Shown here in pieces: positions 42,901-50,293 of a DNA stretch of 64,000 nucleotides (positions are counted from its first letter, which is position 1; every line of letters starts with the position of its first letter). The DNA lies in the NCBI GenBank assembly GCA_045222555.1, contig JBGUYY010000097.1, positions 124,001 to 188,000 of the forward strand, written 5' to 3'. The translations under genes and the position numbers were made by a program. This DNA comes from UBA1756 sp045222555 (GTDB lineage: Bacteria; Bacteroidota; Bacteroidia; Bacteroidales; WCHB1-69). The notes below the pieces were generated by a model. It did not search any database and was not told the origin of the DNA. It saw nothing but the letters and a program-made list of their open reading frames with translations.

Positions 42901-43259
42901 TCAAACTAAATTCTTACGATCAATCTACACATTTTTATAGTGTTGACAATGTGCGGGTTAGCCTTGCCACCGATACCACTAACTATGGCATTGCCAATTC
43001 TGATATGGAAGATCTCACCTTCGCCGTATATCCGAATCCCACCACGGGAATGGTCAATGTACAATTTACAATGAACAATGTACAATTGGAAGATATTGAT
43101 ATTCAGACATTTGACGTGTATGGCAAACGATTGCAGATTGTATCCGTTACGGACGAAACGACCATAATCGACATGGCATCCTACGCCCCGGGCGTTTACA
43201 TGATCAAATTGGTCGGCGACGGACGCGTCATGGGCGTACGGAAGGTGGTGAAACGGTAA
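39999..43259 (+). CDS. Large secreted FN3/jelly-roll repeat protein with T9SS type A tail
   Basis: A 1086-residue secreted protein starting at ATG 39999 (MKNIIYFLMGSLLLGFFPEELFSQ, signal peptide). It alternates jelly-roll-like modules that begin 'YFxEDFxxY' and end 'CVFIDDILIRPIPTC' with fibronectin III-like domains: ATLRWQPTE / IEYGPAGFTQGTGT, AQIGWNTYYQD / LEYGPAGFVLGTGT and AVTWQPQDSTQN. There are three or four such pairs up to ~1000. The last ~75 residues (FAVYPNPTTGMVNVQF, ASYAPGVYMIKLV, VRKVVKR) are a T9SS type A sorting domain. It is probably a surface adhesin or carbohydrate-binding scaffold. No catalytic motif is visible. A dispersed-type DNA repeat lies inside the tail domain. Confidence 0.85.
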   Translation: MKNIIYFLMGSLLLGFFPEELFSQNTECQPIIIDDTHYFWEDFSDYDSVAVPPCANASGSMPTCWQRLTHGTGGAYAPKIVKGDTIGAYGIILSSNCLQMRVNYYSQTVTYAILPRIATNLNTLEVGFSLSSAISDSSCVLSLGYLTNDSVFEEVDFVPVTSFRNSYLLTDSPVRYEVSLEGIDFPADARLAFRLEHQYHSFYVNQRKCVFIDDILIRPIPTCRKPFDIEAVTITGTSATLRWQPTETNSPCRIEYGPAGFTQGTGTTLVSSSHSVTLQPLMESTEYDVYIQTLCGGTDTSEAAVFHFQTNCPAIVVDEQHPYFEDFADSSFACWQQRDGYFNGWQPDIGRLFSDYFGNGPTRRLQSPTFDLSSSQTATCIFTYQLSAANLGTELNIYYRNADTASWTLLKNCTEITATDTVILPYLSDNYQISFIANKQNNEISIFSVQIEASDDCLAPPTPHLLWVEGEAAQIGWNTYYQDAAVELEYGPAGFVLGTGTRISATAEESSSWIFSLLPNTAYEVYVRQECAGEVWSDWSLPLAFNTECTIITLSDSVFYAEDFEGMSPGTFPNCWKRFSEGADETYFPQIYQGDYTPTAGSTAMLLTGTHLSSQLWSIGSQCGVALPLFSNSLSELELRFTTAMTSTHKVTFEVGYLNVDEAFIPLTTIPSNHYFSQNRGVTHVLRLRDYGIPDTLRARIAFRWSVDTVVRNSVCLDDILVRTVLDCDYPLGLRVTGLDDQTYAVTWQPQDSTQNLWDVELSGTHFTVNTDSCYLGALTADADYYVIVRALCGENHSYWSDTLFFHTACECYSVRYLKPYFEDFTNYICTYNVFEMADQPDCWSFYYSGYYEGFAPHVYNGSFAINNPSLLMSLGVEGGMIGRELYAVFPPFCNDLEELRVEFDLYNSRDTIASTMLLGYLTDRYDTTTFHLIDTISPHFYGDPLDAHRCYYLQNYAPPSSILHLAFKLNSYDQSTHFYSVDNVRVSLATDTTNYGIANSDMEDLTFAVYPNPTTGMVNVQFTMNNVQLEDIDIQTFDVYGKRLQIVSVTDETTIIDMASYAPGVYMIKLVGDGRVMGVRKVVKR
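43053..43089 (+). repeat. CAATGTACAAT-type repeat inside the T9SS tail coding region
   Basis: A run of 11-mers (CAATGTACAATTTACAATG then AACAATGTACAATTGG) encodes NVQFTMNNVQL within the sorting domain. It looks like an intergenic short repeat captured in frame. Confidence 0.7.
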
Positions 43260-43272
43260 TTGGTCGGTTCGT

Positions 43273-43376
43273 CGTAGAGACGCGGTGCACCACGTCTCTA
43301 CGGCCGCGACATACATTCGATTTCAAATCGTAGGGGCGAATGATTATTCGCCCCTACAGACGGTTGAAAACAACCG
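43273..43376. repeat. Cluster of three palindromic repeats (REP-like)
   Basis: Three successive perfect inverted repeats follow the T9SS cargo gene: CGTAGAGACG..CGTCTCTACG at 43273-43302, GTAGGGGCGAAT..ATTCGCCCCTAC at 43330-43357 with a GATT loop, and CGGTTG-AAAA-CAACCG at 43361-43376. The first two have the look of dispersed palindromic elements known from Bacteroidota and cyanobacteria. A terminator role for the third is possible but lacks a T run. Confidence 0.8.
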
Positions 43377-43387
43377 ATCCAATACAC

Positions 43388-43418
43388 AAAAAAAGCGCAC
43401 AGCAAAGACCGCGCGCTT
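43388..43418 (-). terminator. Terminator of the rubrerythrin gene
   Basis: On the minus strand, AAGCGC..GCGCTT with a 14-nt loop is followed by seven T, 23 nt after the rubrerythrin stop. Confidence 0.8.
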
Positions 43419-43440
43419 GAATCATCAGAAATAACCGAAA

Positions 43441-43995
43441 TTATTTCTTGAAATATCTGTTGTACAGACCTTCGAAGCCTTTGCCGTGGCGGGCCTCATC
43501 CTTGGCCATCTCGTGAACGGTGTCGTGGATGGCGTCGAGGTTCTGCTCCTTGGCATTACGGGCGATGCGCATCTTGTCTTCGCAAGCGCCGGCCTCAGCG
43601 TTCATGCGCTTCTCGAGGTTGGTCTTGGTGTCCCACACCACATCACCGAGCAGCTCAGCGAACTTGGCGGCGTGTTCGGCCTCTTCCCAAGCGTAACGCT
43701 TGAAAGCCTCTGCGATTTCCGGATAGCCTTCGCGGTCGGCCTGACGGCTCATCGCCAGATACATGCCCACCTCCGAACATTCGCCGTTGAAATGAGCGTT
43801 GAGGTCCTTAATCATCTCTTCGGTGGTGCCTTCCTTGGCAATACCAATGACGTGCTCGGTCACAAAAGTAAGGGCATCATCCTCTTTCAACTCTTTGAAT
43901 TTGCTCTTCGGAACTTTGCACTGGGGGCAGAAATCGGGAGCATCGTCACCTTCATGAACATAACCGCATACGGTACAGATAAATTTTTTCTTCAT
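43441..43995 (-). CDS. Reverse rubrerythrin (rubredoxin-first) peroxide reductase
   Basis: A 184-residue protein with an N-terminal rubredoxin-type iron site, CTVCGYVHEGD and CPQCKVPKSKF (residues 8-32), followed by a four-helix ferritin-like di-iron domain. Glu/His ligands are visible in HFNGECSEVGMYLAMS, WEEAEHAAKF, MNAEAGACEDK and AKDEARHGKGF. The rubredoxin-first order defines reverse rubrerythrin, which reduces hydrogen peroxide in the cytoplasm of anaerobes. It is a single-gene unit with its own promoter and terminator, consistent with oxidative-stress control. Confidence 0.93.
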   Translation of the reverse strand: MKKKFICTVCGYVHEGDDAPDFCPQCKVPKSKFKELKEDDALTFVTEHVIGIAKEGTTEEMIKDLNAHFNGECSEVGMYLAMSRQADREGYPEIAEAFKRYAWEEAEHAAKFAELLGDVVWDTKTNLEKRMNAEAGACEDKMRIARNAKEQNLDAIHDTVHEMAKDEARHGKGFEGLYNRYFKK

Positions 43996-44049
43996 AATGT
44001 TTTGGTTTTGGATTAATTATTGGTTGATTTTTCGTTGAATTCCATTCAG

Positions 44050-44057
44050 CAAAGATA
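44050..44057 (-). promoter_or_regulatory. -7 promoter element of the rubrerythrin gene
   Basis: TATCTTTG followed by CTG, 54 nt upstream of the ATG at 43995. Confidence 0.6.
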
Positions 44058-44138
44058 CAACTTTTTTTCTTTGAAAAGAAAGAATAAAGAGAAATAAATT
44101 TTTTTCTTGTAGAAATAAGGTAATAATGAAAAAAGTTG

Positions 44139-44146
44139 TACTTTTG
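44139..44146 (+). promoter_or_regulatory. ffs: -7 promoter element of the SRP RNA
   Basis: TACTTTTG followed by CAGTC, 5 nt before the RNA's first paired base, giving the expected start-site spacing. Confidence 0.75.
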
Positions 44147-44151
44147 CAGTC

Positions 44152-44249
44152 GGGTAAGTCTTATACAATCTGCTCCCTTTCAACTCCCCCAGGGCAGGAA
44201 TGCAGCAAGGGTACATTGGTTGTAGCGATGTGATGTAAGTAGCTTACCC
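44152..44249 (+). ncRNA. ffs: Signal recognition particle RNA (4.5S-type)
   Basis: About 98 nt whose ends pair (GGGTAAG / CTTACCC). The apex has a GGAA tetraloop closed by GCA/TGC and flanked by AGG and AGCAAGG, the conserved helix-8 core that binds Ffh. There is no Alu domain, so it is the small bacterial form. A strong -7 promoter element sits just upstream and the YciO family gene starts 19 nt downstream. Confidence 0.9.
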
Positions 44250-44268
44250 TCTTTTATTTATAAGCATT

Positions 44269-44889
44269 ATGTTTCTGAAAATATATCCCGAAAACCCCAA
44301 CCCGCGCGAAATACAAAAGGCGGTGGATTGTCTGATGGATGGCGGAATTATCATCTATCCCACTGACACCATCTATGGCATCGGGTGCGATATTTTCAAG
44401 CCGAAAGCCATCGAACGCATCTCCGAGATGCTGGGCGACAAGAAAAAGAAGAGCGCGATGACCTTCATCTGCCACGACCTCAGTCACCTCTCCGCCTACT
44501 GCAAACCCATCAACAACAACATCTTCAAGGTGATGAAGCGCACGCTGCCCGGTCCCTATACGTTCATCTTAGAGGCCAACAACGATGTGCCTAAGTTGCT
44601 GCAAAGCAACAAGAAAACGGTCGGTATCCGCGTGCCCGACAACTCCATCACCCGCGAGATTGTGCGCGTGTTGGGGCATCCCATTCTCTCCACCTCCGTG
44701 AAAGACGACGACGAGGTCATCGAGTACACCACCGACCCCGAGCTGATTTACGAGCGCTATGGCGATCAGGTGGATATGTTGATCGATGGCGGCTACGGCG
44801 ACAACGTACCCTCTACTGTGGTGGACTGCACCTCCGGTGAGATTGAGGTGGTGCGCGAGGGCAAAGGCGACATCGATTTGCTGTATTAA
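44269..44889 (+). CDS. YciO/Sua5/YrdC family protein (threonylcarbamoyl-AMP synthase-like)
   Basis: A 206-residue single-domain protein of the YrdC fold. Motifs are GGIIIYPTDTIYGIGCDI at ~24-41, KKKSAMTFICHDLSHLSAY at ~63-81, LPGPYTFILEA, KKTVGIRVPDN, PILSTSV and PSTVVDCTSGEIEVVREG. The order and the CHDLSHLS form resemble E. coli YciO more than TsaC. True Sua5/TsaC makes threonylcarbamoyl-AMP for tRNA t6A; YciO's own role is less clear, so the t6A assignment is tentative. It follows the SRP RNA at 19 nt. Confidence 0.85.
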   Translation: MFLKIYPENPNPREIQKAVDCLMDGGIIIYPTDTIYGIGCDIFKPKAIERISEMLGDKKKKSAMTFICHDLSHLSAYCKPINNNIFKVMKRTLPGPYTFILEANNDVPKLLQSNKKTVGIRVPDNSITREIVRVLGHPILSTSVKDDDEVIEYTTDPELIYERYGDQVDMLIDGGYGDNVPSTVVDCTSGEIEVVREGKGDIDLLY

Positions 44890-44904
44890 CCAATCTGCGG
44901 AACA

Positions 44905-46221
44905 GTGTTCAGGAAAATCATCAACACGCTGGGAACCAAGGTGCTGGGAGCATTGCTCAGCTTCATCGTCTCGGCTGTGATTTCGCAAATGGTCGGCGAT
45001 GTCGGCAAGGGAGAACAGACCCTGCTGCTCTCCACCATCGCCTTCATCCTGATTTTCTCCGACATCGTGAGCGGTGCCAGTTTGGTGTATCTCACTCCCA
45101 AGCATCCGTTCTCCAAGCTATTTGTACCCAGCTATTTATGGTCCACGCTGGTCGGACTCACCGCAGCTGCAGTCATCCCGTTGTTCTATCACGACTTGCC
45201 GCACGTTATCGCCCTGCACATCGGGTTGTTGTCGGTGCTGTCGTCGCTGAGCGCGGTCAACACCACCATTCTCATTGGGCGAGAGCGGGTGCGGGCTGCC
45301 AACTGGGTAAATCTGTGGCAGCCGGCGGCGTTGTTGGCCACCCTATGCATCTGCTACTTCCAGTTTGAGATGCTCAACCTCAACGCCTACATCATCGCCC
45401 TGTATGTGGCGTACGGCGGCAGCTGGCTGGCCGGACTTTTCCTGCTGCGCAACGAGTTCCGGGGCTTCCGCATCCATGCGTGGCACGAGTACCGCGAGGT
45501 GCTGCGCGACCTGTTTCGCTTCGGCCTGCTGAACCAAAGCAGCCACTTTGTGCAGTTCTTCAACCTTCGTTTAAGTTATTATCTGTTAGATACCTACGTT
45601 GATATCGGAAGTACAGGTGTCTTTTCCAATGCGGTGTCACTGGTGGAGGCAGTATGGATTATCAGCCGCAGCATCGCTCTGGTACAGTACGCCCGCATCG
45701 CCAATGCCGACGACCAGGCCTACTCGCAGCGGCTGACGCTGGAGCTGAGCAAGGTGTGCCTGCTGGTGTCGGCGGTCGCTATGGCTCTGTTGGCTTGTTT
45801 CCCACCGGCCTTCTACCGACTGCTGTTCGGCCCCGAGTTCGGCGAGGTCACCTACCTGATTTGGATTCTGGCCCCCGGCGCACTGCTCTACTGCCTCGCC
45901 CTCATCTTCGGGCACTATTATTCTGGCATCGGCAAATACCATATTAATACCTATACGGCACTTTGCGGGGTGGTGTTCACCCTGCTCTGCGGTTTCACCC
46001 TGATTCCCGCCATCGGCATCTATGGGGCCGCCATCACCACCACCTGCGCCAATGCCGCTAACGCCCTCTTCATCTCCATCTTATTCCTCAAACAGAGCCA
46101 CTTACGCATATCTGATTTCATCATCACACCACAAAATATCCGTCAATATTATATAGAACTGAAAGGGTATTGCCATTCCGCCATTCACCCTAAAACAGAA
46201 ATTCCACAAAATCATGAGTAA
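44905..46221 (+). CDS. Polysaccharide flippase-like membrane protein (Wzx family)
   Basis: A 438-residue polytopic protein. I use the GTG at 44905, since the first internal ATG lies beyond membrane helix 1. About twelve hydrophobic helices are visible, including VLGALLSFIVSAVISQMVGDVGKGEQ at ~12-37, FILIFSDIVSGASLVYL at ~48 and ITTTCANAANALFISILFL near the end. The N-terminal SxxxxMxGxxGxGE pattern is that of MATE-like polysaccharide exporters, which flip lipid-linked glycans. The gene overlaps the downstream methyltransferase by 8 nt, so a small surface-glycan unit is suggested; no glycosyltransferases are nearby. Confidence 0.85.
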   Translation: MFRKIINTLGTKVLGALLSFIVSAVISQMVGDVGKGEQTLLLSTIAFILIFSDIVSGASLVYLTPKHPFSKLFVPSYLWSTLVGLTAAAVIPLFYHDLPHVIALHIGLLSVLSSLSAVNTTILIGRERVRAANWVNLWQPAALLATLCICYFQFEMLNLNAYIIALYVAYGGSWLAGLFLLRNEFRGFRIHAWHEYREVLRDLFRFGLLNQSSHFVQFFNLRLSYYLLDTYVDIGSTGVFSNAVSLVEAVWIISRSIALVQYARIANADDQAYSQRLTLELSKVCLLVSAVAMALLACFPPAFYRLLFGPEFGEVTYLIWILAPGALLYCLALIFGHYYSGIGKYHINTYTALCGVVFTLLCGFTLIPAIGIYGAAITTTCANAANALFISILFLKQSHLRISDFIITPQNIRQYYIELKGYCHSAIHPKTEIPQNHE

Positions 46222-47023
46222 AATCCATAAAGCGCTGAAAGCCTTCGGCCTGATTCTTCGTCACCCCTACCTGTTGAACCACGTTCTCAATGATGAGGAG
46301 GTGATGCACAGGGAGGTAGCGAAACAGTATCCGTTTCCGGACGGGTTGCCGGTAGTGCCCTTGACCGATTGGCTGCCGGACGGTCAGCAGACCGTTTCAC
46401 CCTACACCTACCTGTCGGGCGGCACCTGGCCCACCGATTTAGCTCTGCTGAAAACCTTGGCGGCGCATTTCCAGGCTGAGAGCTATTTCGAGATCGGCAC
46501 GTGGCGCGGGGAGAGTGTGGCCAACGTGGCCTCCATCGTACCGCACTGCACCACGCTGAACCTTTCGCGGGAAGAAATTTTGCAACTTACTCATTCTGAA
46601 GAGTATGCGGATTTGCATTTCTTCTTTTCAAAAAATCTTCCGAATGTCACCCAGCTGTTAGGCAACTCCGCAGCCTTCGATTTTTCGCCCTACGAAAAGC
46701 AGTTCGACCTGATTTTTATTGATGGCGACCATCATTACGAGGCGGTTCGGCGCGACACGCAATCTGTTCTTCCCTTATTAAAAAATGAAAAATCCATCAT
46801 CGTGTGGCATGACTATGCCTACGATCCCGAGAAGATACGTTGGAGCGTATTCAAGGGCATTTTGGACGGACTTCCCAAGGAGTTGCACCCGAGGCTGGCG
46901 CACATTTCCAACACCCTCTGTGCGGTACTGTTGCCCGAGTCTGTAACCGGCCACCAACCGCTGGTTCCCTACGCCCAGCCGAGTCATTATTTCGACATTA
47001 CCATTCAGGCGAAAAAGATATAA
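46214..47023 (+). CDS. Class I SAM-dependent methyltransferase (Methyltransf_24-like)
   Basis: A 269-residue protein with an N-terminal segment of ~85 residues and a Rossmann domain. Motif I is YFEIGTWRGESVANVASI at ~90-107, then FDLIFIDGDHHYEAVRRD at ~160-177 and SIIVWHDYAYD at ~195. The DGDHHYE pattern is typical of cephalosporin-hydroxylase/O-methyltransferase-like enzymes of surface-glycan loci. It overlaps the flippase gene (ATGAGTAA), so it probably modifies the same glycan. Confidence 0.85.
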   Translation: MSKIHKALKAFGLILRHPYLLNHVLNDEEVMHREVAKQYPFPDGLPVVPLTDWLPDGQQTVSPYTYLSGGTWPTDLALLKTLAAHFQAESYFEIGTWRGESVANVASIVPHCTTLNLSREEILQLTHSEEYADLHFFFSKNLPNVTQLLGNSAAFDFSPYEKQFDLIFIDGDHHYEAVRRDTQSVLPLLKNEKSIIVWHDYAYDPEKIRWSVFKGILDGLPKELHPRLAHISNTLCAVLLPESVTGHQPLVPYAQPSHYFDITIQAKKI

Positions 47024-47031
47024 AATTGAAG

Positions 47032-47039
47032 TATCTTTG
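47032..47039 (+). promoter_or_regulatory. -7 promoter element of the DUF1016 nuclease gene
   Basis: TATCTTTG followed by CACAC, 43 nt before the ATG at 47083 and 8 nt after the methyltransferase stop. Confidence 0.65.
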
Positions 47040-47082
47040 CACACTACTACCGACACTATTATTTATTCTAAATATTTAACTT

Positions 47083-48165
47083 ATGAGAAAGAGTATTAGC
47101 ATCTTAGACAAAGATTATTCAAAATGGATCAAAGAATTAAGCTCCCGCTATCGTCGCAGCCAAATCAAAGCAGCTGTCAAGGTGAACCAAGAAATGTTAC
47201 AGTTTTATTGGGAACTGGGCAGGGATATTGTAGAAATGCACATTGAGGAACGTTGGGGCGAAAGTGTTATCAAGCGTTTGTCCATTGATTTGCTGCAAGA
47301 AATTCCTGGAATAACAGGTGTTTCTCAACGCAACATTTATTATTGCAAACAATTTTATTTACTTTACAATCAATATTTTATATTATTGCCTCAGGTTGGG
47401 GCAAAAATAGACCATAAACTAAAGAATGACTTGTTTGCTGTTCCTTGGGGGCACCACAAATATATCATTGACAAGTGTTACAACAATCCCGATAAGGCTT
47501 TCTTTTATGTTCATCAAACTATTGAAAATGGTTGGAGCAGAAGCTTGCTTCTTAATTTTCTTAGCACAGACTTATACGAGCGGCATGGAAAAGCCATTAC
47601 AAATTTCAAACAAACACTGCCGGAAGAGACAAGTGATTTGGCTCAGGAACTGACCAAAGACCCATACAATTTCGCCTTTACGGGTATTACTGGGAAATAC
47701 AATGAACGGTTATTGAAGGACAAATTATTAAACAACATCACCAATTACTTGATTGAATTGGGCACGGGATTTGCGTATGTAGGCAAGGAATATCGTTTGG
47801 AAATTGGTGACACAGAAGGATTTATTGACTTGCTTTTTTATAATCTCAAATTGAGATGCTTTGTTGTTGTGGAGGTCAAGACAGGGAAGTTTGAATCTCG
47901 TGATATTGGACAGATAGGCACATACGTTACTGCTGTAAATCATATTATTCGAGATGAAAATAAGGATAACCCGACGATAGGTTTGCTAGTTTGCCGAAGT
48001 AAGGACAACACACTCGCTAAATTTGCACTGGAATCATGCAGCCAGCCTGTAGGCATCTCGGAATATGAATTAGAGCGTTTTTATCCCGAAAAAGTGGAAG
48101 GAATCATTCCAACCATAGAGGAAATTGAGACCAAATTAAGTGAAATGATGTTAGAAGATAAATAA
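47083..48165 (+). CDS. DUF1016 (YhcG-like) PD-(D/E)XK nuclease-family protein
   Basis: A 360-residue cytoplasmic protein. Residues ~10-160 form the DUF1016 N-terminal helical domain (SSRYRRSQIKAAVKVNQEML, QFYWELGRDIVE, WGESVIKRLSIDL, GVSQRNIYYCKQFYLLY, VPWGHHKYII). The C-terminal ~170-345 is the predicted nuclease core, with LEIGDTEGFIDLLFYN and FVVVEVKTGKFESRDIGQ, matching the D..ExK active-site order. Its A/T content is higher than that of its neighbours and the family is often carried with mobile or defence loci, so recent transfer is likely. It has its own promoter. Family roles proposed include DNA repair and defence; none is certain. Confidence 0.9.
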   Translation: MRKSISILDKDYSKWIKELSSRYRRSQIKAAVKVNQEMLQFYWELGRDIVEMHIEERWGESVIKRLSIDLLQEIPGITGVSQRNIYYCKQFYLLYNQYFILLPQVGAKIDHKLKNDLFAVPWGHHKYIIDKCYNNPDKAFFYVHQTIENGWSRSLLLNFLSTDLYERHGKAITNFKQTLPEETSDLAQELTKDPYNFAFTGITGKYNERLLKDKLLNNITNYLIELGTGFAYVGKEYRLEIGDTEGFIDLLFYNLKLRCFVVVEVKTGKFESRDIGQIGTYVTAVNHIIRDENKDNPTIGLLVCRSKDNTLAKFALESCSQPVGISEYELERFYPEKVEGIIPTIEEIETKLSEMMLEDK

Positions 48166-48171
48166 TTTATT

Positions 48172-50193
48172 ATGAATAAGATACGAAACAACTCCTTTCT
48201 CCCCATCATTGTTTTGGTGGGGATGTTGTCATCGGCCGCAGGGCAGAGCAATCATTATTATTACCAGTATGAATCGCCGGATGCGGTGGTTTATCTGCCG
48301 GCGCCTCCCGACACGTCAAGTGTGTTGTTTGCCCACGATTTCAACTGCTGGATATGGGGCAAGTCGATGCGCAACACGCCACGCGGCGAGCAGGCCAGCT
48401 GGGAGTCGCTGTACGGCATGGAACGCTTCGCCAGCGTTTTCGGAGAGGCTTTAGGCATCGACATCAGCGAGCAGGAGACACCCGCCATCTGGAAGCTTAT
48501 CCAAAAGGCGGCGGTCACGGGCGATTCTGCTGTCAAGTCTGCGAAAGTACACTACATGCGGGTACGCCCCTTCGCGCGTATGGGCGAGCATGTGTTCGGC
48601 CAATTCGACGATGAGGAGGGGTTGCGCCACAACGGTTCCTACCCTTCGGGGCACACGGCTACGGGCTGGGCGATTGCGCTGGCCGTGGCGGAGATGGCCC
48701 CCGAATTGCAGGACACCATCTTGCGGCGCGGCTTCGAGTACGGACAGAGCCGCGTGATTGTGGGAGCGCATTGGCAGAGCGATGTGGATGCGGGACGGCT
48801 GGCCTCATCGGCGGCATTTGCCCGTATGCACACCTCTCCCGACTATGCCGGTGACCTCGCTGCCGCCCGCGCCGAATTCCTGAAACTGCGGCCAAATGTG
48901 GTTATGGATAAACTGGTTGCTCCCCATCTCAGCCGCATCCTTGATGCCCCAGCCGATACAGCCAGCATTTTCTACTACGGTGACGTGGCTGCCTACTGGC
49001 TGGCCAAGGGCGAGCGAGGCACTGAGCTCGGGCAACAGGCTACCTCTGATGCTATCGACTATTACAAGTCGTTGTACCAAGTGCTTTCGACCATCACAGG
49101 ACGGGAAATTTCTGATATGACCACTCATCATACGGGAAAGCTTTTGAATTATGTACAAGATATATTGAGTATAGAAGTGGCGATTCAGTCATCTGGCCAT
49201 TTTCGCAAGCGTCCGTACGAGCATTTGGGCGAACCCTACCAGAAATCCGAAGAGTATAGTATCTACAAGACAAGCTCATCATATCCTTCCATCTCCGCTG
49301 CTCTCGGCTGGGGCGTTGCCCTCGTGATGACTGAGCTTTGTCCAGAACGGCAGAACGAGCTGCTGAAGTATGGTTATGATTATGGCTACAGTCAGGTGAT
49401 TGCCGGCTACAACTATGCCTCCGACGTGCAGGCAGGTCGGATGTTGGCAGCGTGCTATTTGGCCTTCCTGCACAACGACTCCACATTTTGCAGTCTGTTG
49501 GAAAGTGCTAAGGAAGAGTGGAAAGACTATCGCTTTTCTGAGGCCCCTGTTTCACCCTGTCCCGATGCTGCTACGGTGACTGACCAGGATGGCAATGTCT
49601 ATAAAACGGTGCAGATCGGCGAGCAGTGCTGGATGGCGGAGAATATGCGCGCCACGCATGACCGCAAAGGCAAGGAGATCGCTTCGGGCAATGATTTCAA
49701 CGCCAAGGCTCCCTACTGTTATTGTCCTAACAATGAGCCCGGCAATGTTGCGCAATACGGCTATTTGTACAATTGGGGTGCTGCCGTGAAAGTATGTCCC
49801 AAAGGGTGGCATTTGCCCACTGATGCTGAATGGGATCAACTGACCAACTATGTGGGAGACCAGAGCCAATATCGTTGCGGAGGTGACCGGAAAAATATTG
49901 CCAAGGCGTTAGCCGAACAAGGGAAGGTTTGGCAGGAGAGCGATTCTGACGAATGTGAGGTGGGTAATGATCGTTACAAGAATAATGCGACGGGTTTCTC
50001 GGCTCTTCCTGCTGGCGACTATCAGCAAGGCTACCATGTTTTTGGCCGCTGCGCTTTCTTCTGGACCGCCACAAAATATGGTGCCACCAGTGCTGGTCGC
50101 CGTTATCTGGTCAACAATGTCTCTACCGTATTGGGAGTGTCAGCCGAAAAAGATCAGGGGTACTCCGTACGGTGCGTAAAAGATGTGAAATAG
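48172..50193 (+). CDS. Double PAP2 phosphatase / FISUMP fusion protein
   Basis: A 673-residue exported protein (signal ~1-25, ending SAAGQ). Residues ~50-235 are a class A acid phosphatase/PAP2 domain with all three signatures: K125-x6-R132-P133, P158-S-G-H161 and S193-R194-x5-H200-x3-D204. Residues ~265-445 are a second PAP2 repeat in which they are damaged: PSIS at 372-375 has Ser for His, SQ replaces SR, and Asn414 replaces the His. Residues ~470-673 are a FISUMP domain (DGNVYKTVQIGEQCWMAENM, LYNWGAA, CPKGWHLPTDAEWD, GYSVRCVKD). The first domain should dephosphorylate small substrates in the periplasm. It lies 7 nt after the DUF1016 gene. Confidence 0.88.
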   Translation: MNKIRNNSFLPIIVLVGMLSSAAGQSNHYYYQYESPDAVVYLPAPPDTSSVLFAHDFNCWIWGKSMRNTPRGEQASWESLYGMERFASVFGEALGIDISEQETPAIWKLIQKAAVTGDSAVKSAKVHYMRVRPFARMGEHVFGQFDDEEGLRHNGSYPSGHTATGWAIALAVAEMAPELQDTILRRGFEYGQSRVIVGAHWQSDVDAGRLASSAAFARMHTSPDYAGDLAAARAEFLKLRPNVVMDKLVAPHLSRILDAPADTASIFYYGDVAAYWLAKGERGTELGQQATSDAIDYYKSLYQVLSTITGREISDMTTHHTGKLLNYVQDILSIEVAIQSSGHFRKRPYEHLGEPYQKSEEYSIYKTSSSYPSISAALGWGVALVMTELCPERQNELLKYGYDYGYSQVIAGYNYASDVQAGRMLAACYLAFLHNDSTFCSLLESAKEEWKDYRFSEAPVSPCPDAATVTDQDGNVYKTVQIGEQCWMAENMRATHDRKGKEIASGNDFNAKAPYCYCPNNEPGNVAQYGYLYNWGAAVKVCPKGWHLPTDAEWDQLTNYVGDQSQYRCGGDRKNIAKALAEQGKVWQESDSDECEVGNDRYKNNATGFSALPAGDYQQGYHVFGRCAFFWTATKYGATSAGRRYLVNNVSTVLGVSAEKDQGYSVRCVKDVK

Positions 50194-50268
50194 AGAGCAC
50201 TAAGAGAAATCAACATTGAAATAATGAAAAAATAATTGGAGCCGTGCAAGAATGCAGAAAATAATGCG

Positions 50269-50276
50269 TATATTTG
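50269..50276 (+). promoter_or_regulatory. -7 promoter element of the coiled-coil / zapA unit
   Basis: TATATTTG followed by CACG, 17 nt before the ATG at 50294. Confidence 0.65.
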
Positions 50277-50293
50277 CACGTTCAATTTAGAGC

